A stretch of 7,647 nt of DNA from an uncultured Ignavibacteria bacterium (GTDB lineage: Bacteria > Bacteroidota > Ignavibacteria > Kapaibacteriales > UBA961). Positions 6,094-7,647 of the stretch are shown here, piece after piece. The translations under genes and the position numbers were made by a program. Position 1 is the first letter of the stretch, and every line of letters starts with the position of its first letter. Under the pieces are notes generated by a model. The model had not been told where the DNA came from. It saw nothing but the letters and a program-made list of their open reading frames with translations, and searched no databases. The DNA lies in assembly GCA_937868245.1 (NCBI GenBank), contig CALMMI010000004.1:1-7647 (forward strand). The letters are read 5' to 3'.

Positions 6094-6801
6094 ATGCTAA
6101 AACACATTGTAACGCTGCTTTTAATAACAATTCTAGCGTCTTGTTCAAATACTGTCGACACCGTAACAGAAACTACCATTCAACCAAAACTTAGCAGTAC
6201 ATTCATGTATGATGAATATAACATAGATACCACTAAAAGTGAACGCATACCCGGAACTACTGATACTTTAGTAAGTATTTTCGTACTTACCGGGCAGACT
6301 TTTAAGGGGAAAACAAATGTATCAACTGTTAAAAAAAAAACAAAAAAGGGAGCGAAATTATTTTACGATACATTATATGTTAATTATGAAGCAAATAATG
6401 ACATCAGTCTTATAGACGCGTCAGGATTTACTGCAGCAAAATGGGCAACTATTCCGGTTGCAAGTAAATCTCCAATTTCTGTTGTTCTGAGTGATACCAC
6501 TTATACAGATGATTTTACAGGAAAAGTCATTCACGGGACAATCAACTTGATCTCGTCATATATCGGTATGGAAACCATGACTGTTAATGAGAAGTCCTTT
6601 AAAGTTGTTAAAATAAAACAACTGCTTACTTTTAAAGAAGAAAGCACTAGTGAAACAAACACGGATATGGTAACCAATTACATGTATTTTGCACCATCCT
6701 TTGGTTATATGTTAAAGATGGAAACACCTGTCAGAACGTATCAAAGTGGGGAAAAAGAGGAAGGATCGGTCAGCACTATAATTGATTATCTTTTACGATA
6801 G
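6094..6801 (+). CDS. Predicted lipoprotein, paralogue B (unknown family)
   Basis: This 235-residue protein is a tandem paralogue of the one at 5119-5823: 34 of 50 residues agree without gaps between residues 28-77 here and 31-80 there. The signal peptide MLKHIVTLLLITILASC has lipobox L-A-S-C with C17 as the lipidated residue. Unlike its paralogue, the mature N-terminus is SNTVDTV and lacks an acidic cluster. The second half keeps AKW (115-117), YIG.E.M, KIKQ (173-176), APS.GY.LK (200-208) and GEKE.G.VS (219-227). It carries an extra lysine-rich stretch, VKKKTKKGAK (79-88), about 4 residues longer than in the paralogue and encoded by an A10 run at 6331-6340 plus an A6 run. No Shine-Dalgarno sequence precedes ATG 6094. 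The function is unknown; an envelope-anchored, probably beta-rich protein is the most I can infer. Confidence 0.85.
   Translation: MLKHIVTLLLITILASCSNTVDTVTETTIQPKLSSTFMYDEYNIDTTKSERIPGTTDTLVSIFVLTGQTFKGKTNVSTVKKKTKKGAKLFYDTLYVNYEANNDISLIDASGFTAAKWATIPVASKSPISVVLSDTTYTDDFTGKVIHGTINLISSYIGMETMTVNEKSFKVVKIKQLLTFKEESTSETNTDMVTNYMYFAPSFGYMLKMETPVRTYQSGEKEEGSVSTIIDYLLR
6331..6347 (+). repeat. A10-C-A6 homopolymer tract inside the second lipoprotein gene
   Basis: Ten consecutive As (6331-6340), a C and six more As encode a Lys-Lys-Lys-Thr-Lys-Lys stretch. A runs this long are prone to replication or transcriptional slippage, which would shift the frame after about residue 80. The frame is intact in the sequence given. 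Confidence 0.85.
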
Positions 6802-6817
6802 ATCATGCTTGTGTATC

Positions 6818-7647
6818 TTATTTACGGGCTTTAAGTTCTAACTCTTCAATTCTCTTTTGCGCAGATGCAAGTGCCTCCCTTGCAGTTTTCTTCTTATATA
6901 CTGCATTCATAATCTCTTCTTCGAGAATACGCTCTGCATCGAGGAAAATAGGGGAGGAGGGTAAGGGGCGGGAGTTTTGAACTTGCCAAAAAAAGTTTTC
7001 ATAGTTTTCATCAAGATTTTCTTTGAACTCTGGATTAAATATTTTCTTTGCTGCTGGGAAACCTGCATCAGAAACTTTTTTGCAGAAGGTCATTGCCTGT
7101 TTAGAGGTAGTAAGGAATTGAATTAACAACTCTGCTGCTTTTGGCTGTCTCGATTGACTCGATAGAGCCAAGCAATCTCCACCGAGAATATTGTATCCTA
7201 TCGTTTCATGATTTTTTGTAGGAATTTCGTCAATAACTACAAATGAAGAATCTTTGTTGAGGTCTTTTGCTCTATCCAAAATCCATTGACCGGTAATCCA
7301 TACAGCAACTTTATCTTGTAAAAACATCTCATCAAGTTTTCGTGATTGTTCCTGAATACCACCCTCACACATTTCAAGATAAAACTCCAAACCCTCAACA
7401 GCAGCAGTATCGAATGATTTGCTGAGGGGAACAATTGCAAACAGAGTACTCCCGGCACTCCAAATTACAGGTAATGTTTTTTTGAGAACATTATGTGGTT
7501 CAGATGCATTAATTCCCCAAAAATTTGAAACATTACAATGTTTCTTCATTTCACTAAGATCGTCCCATGTTAATTTTTCACGATCTTCGAGCCCAAGGAA
7601 AAAATCAATAGAAGGAATTGATTTCTTTGAAATCAACATAGCCCGCG
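6818..7647 (-). CDS. ABC transporter solute-binding protein, family 1 (5' end outside window)
   Basis: This is the C-terminal part of a periplasmic or lipid-anchored sugar-type binding protein (SBP_bac_1, MalE/UgpB-like), which delivers a substrate to an ABC importer. The frame stays open to the right edge, reading R-A before the first ATG at 7639. RAMLISKKS fits the family's RAL.YNKDL segment, which normally lies about 130 residues in, so the gene starts beyond the window and ATG 7639 is internal. Numbering from that Met, family features are LTWDDLSEMKK (23-33), VIWSAGSTLF (58-67), DKVAVWITGQW (109-119), YNILGGDCLALSS (149-161), AAELLIQFLTT (168-178), DAGFPAAKK (191-199) and a helical end with REALASAQKRIEEL. 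The substrate cannot be told from this part. It is convergent with the second lipoprotein gene, with 16 bp between the stops and no visible terminator; permease genes are not in view. Confidence 0.85.
   Translation of the reverse strand, partial: RAMLISKKSIPSIDFFLGLEDREKLTWDDLSEMKKHCNVSNFWGINASEPHNVLKKTLPVIWSAGSTLFAIVPLSKSFDTAAVEGLEFYLEMCEGGIQEQSRKLDEMFLQDKVAVWITGQWILDRAKDLNKDSSFVVIDEIPTKNHETIGYNILGGDCLALSSQSRQPKAAELLIQFLTTSKQAMTFCKKVSDAGFPAAKKIFNPEFKENLDENYENFFWQVQNSRPLPSSPIFLDAERILEEEIMNAVYKKKTAREALASAQKRIEELELKARK

Noticed and set aside
7237..7458. 73-codon minus-strand ORF in another frame of the solute-binding protein gene
   Set aside because: The overlapping frame carries clear family 1 binding-protein motifs; this one carries none.
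6818..7639. Treating the solute-binding protein as complete from ATG 7639
   Set aside because: The frame is open to the window edge and the residues around the ATG match an internal family segment, so the gene is cut by the window.

Overview
The window looks like a chromosomal segment from the Bacteroidota/Chlorobiota side of the FCB group. The evidence is an SSB-like DUF3127 protein (a family I associate with that group), several genes with no Shine-Dalgarno sequence, TAnnTTTG-type boxes upstream of genes, and a moderately low G+C content. The exact lineage cannot be fixed from this sequence; an Ignavibacteria- or Kapabacteria-like genome is a guess.

Positions 1-672 contain no gene I can name. 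They hold an unassigned, relatively G+C-rich block (about 60-290) with only very short ORFs. An AT-rich stretch follows, then two copies of a CCCCTT...AAGGGG palindromic repeat in opposite orientation just upstream of alaS. The complete alanyl-tRNA synthetase gene (alaS, 673-3219, +) follows, and after it a long imperfect hairpin built from CTATGTG-type heptamers. Next is a small OB-fold DUF3127 protein (3389-3754, +) with a strong ribosome binding site and an SSB-style acidic C-terminal tip. Its terminator is shared with a convergent AT-rich gene (3819-4868, -) that encodes a DUF4365-type PD-(D/E)XK nuclease-like domain fused to an unrecognised helical region.

The right half holds two tandem paralogous lipoprotein genes (5119-5823 and 6094-6801, both +) of a family I do not recognise. 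Each has its own leader with a promoter-like box and an inverted repeat, and an intrinsic terminator separates them. The last gene (6818-7647, -) is the C-terminal two thirds of a family 1 ABC transporter solute-binding protein and runs off the right edge.

The genes do not form one operon or one obvious pathway. alaS and the DUF3127 gene are core genes (translation; probably DNA metabolism). The nuclease-like gene and the lipoprotein pair look accessory. I see no CRISPR array, transposase, rRNA or tRNA. No complete new system is demonstrated. The most promising unknowns are the duplicated lipoproteins, one with an A10 slippage-prone tract, and the solitary nuclease-like gene.
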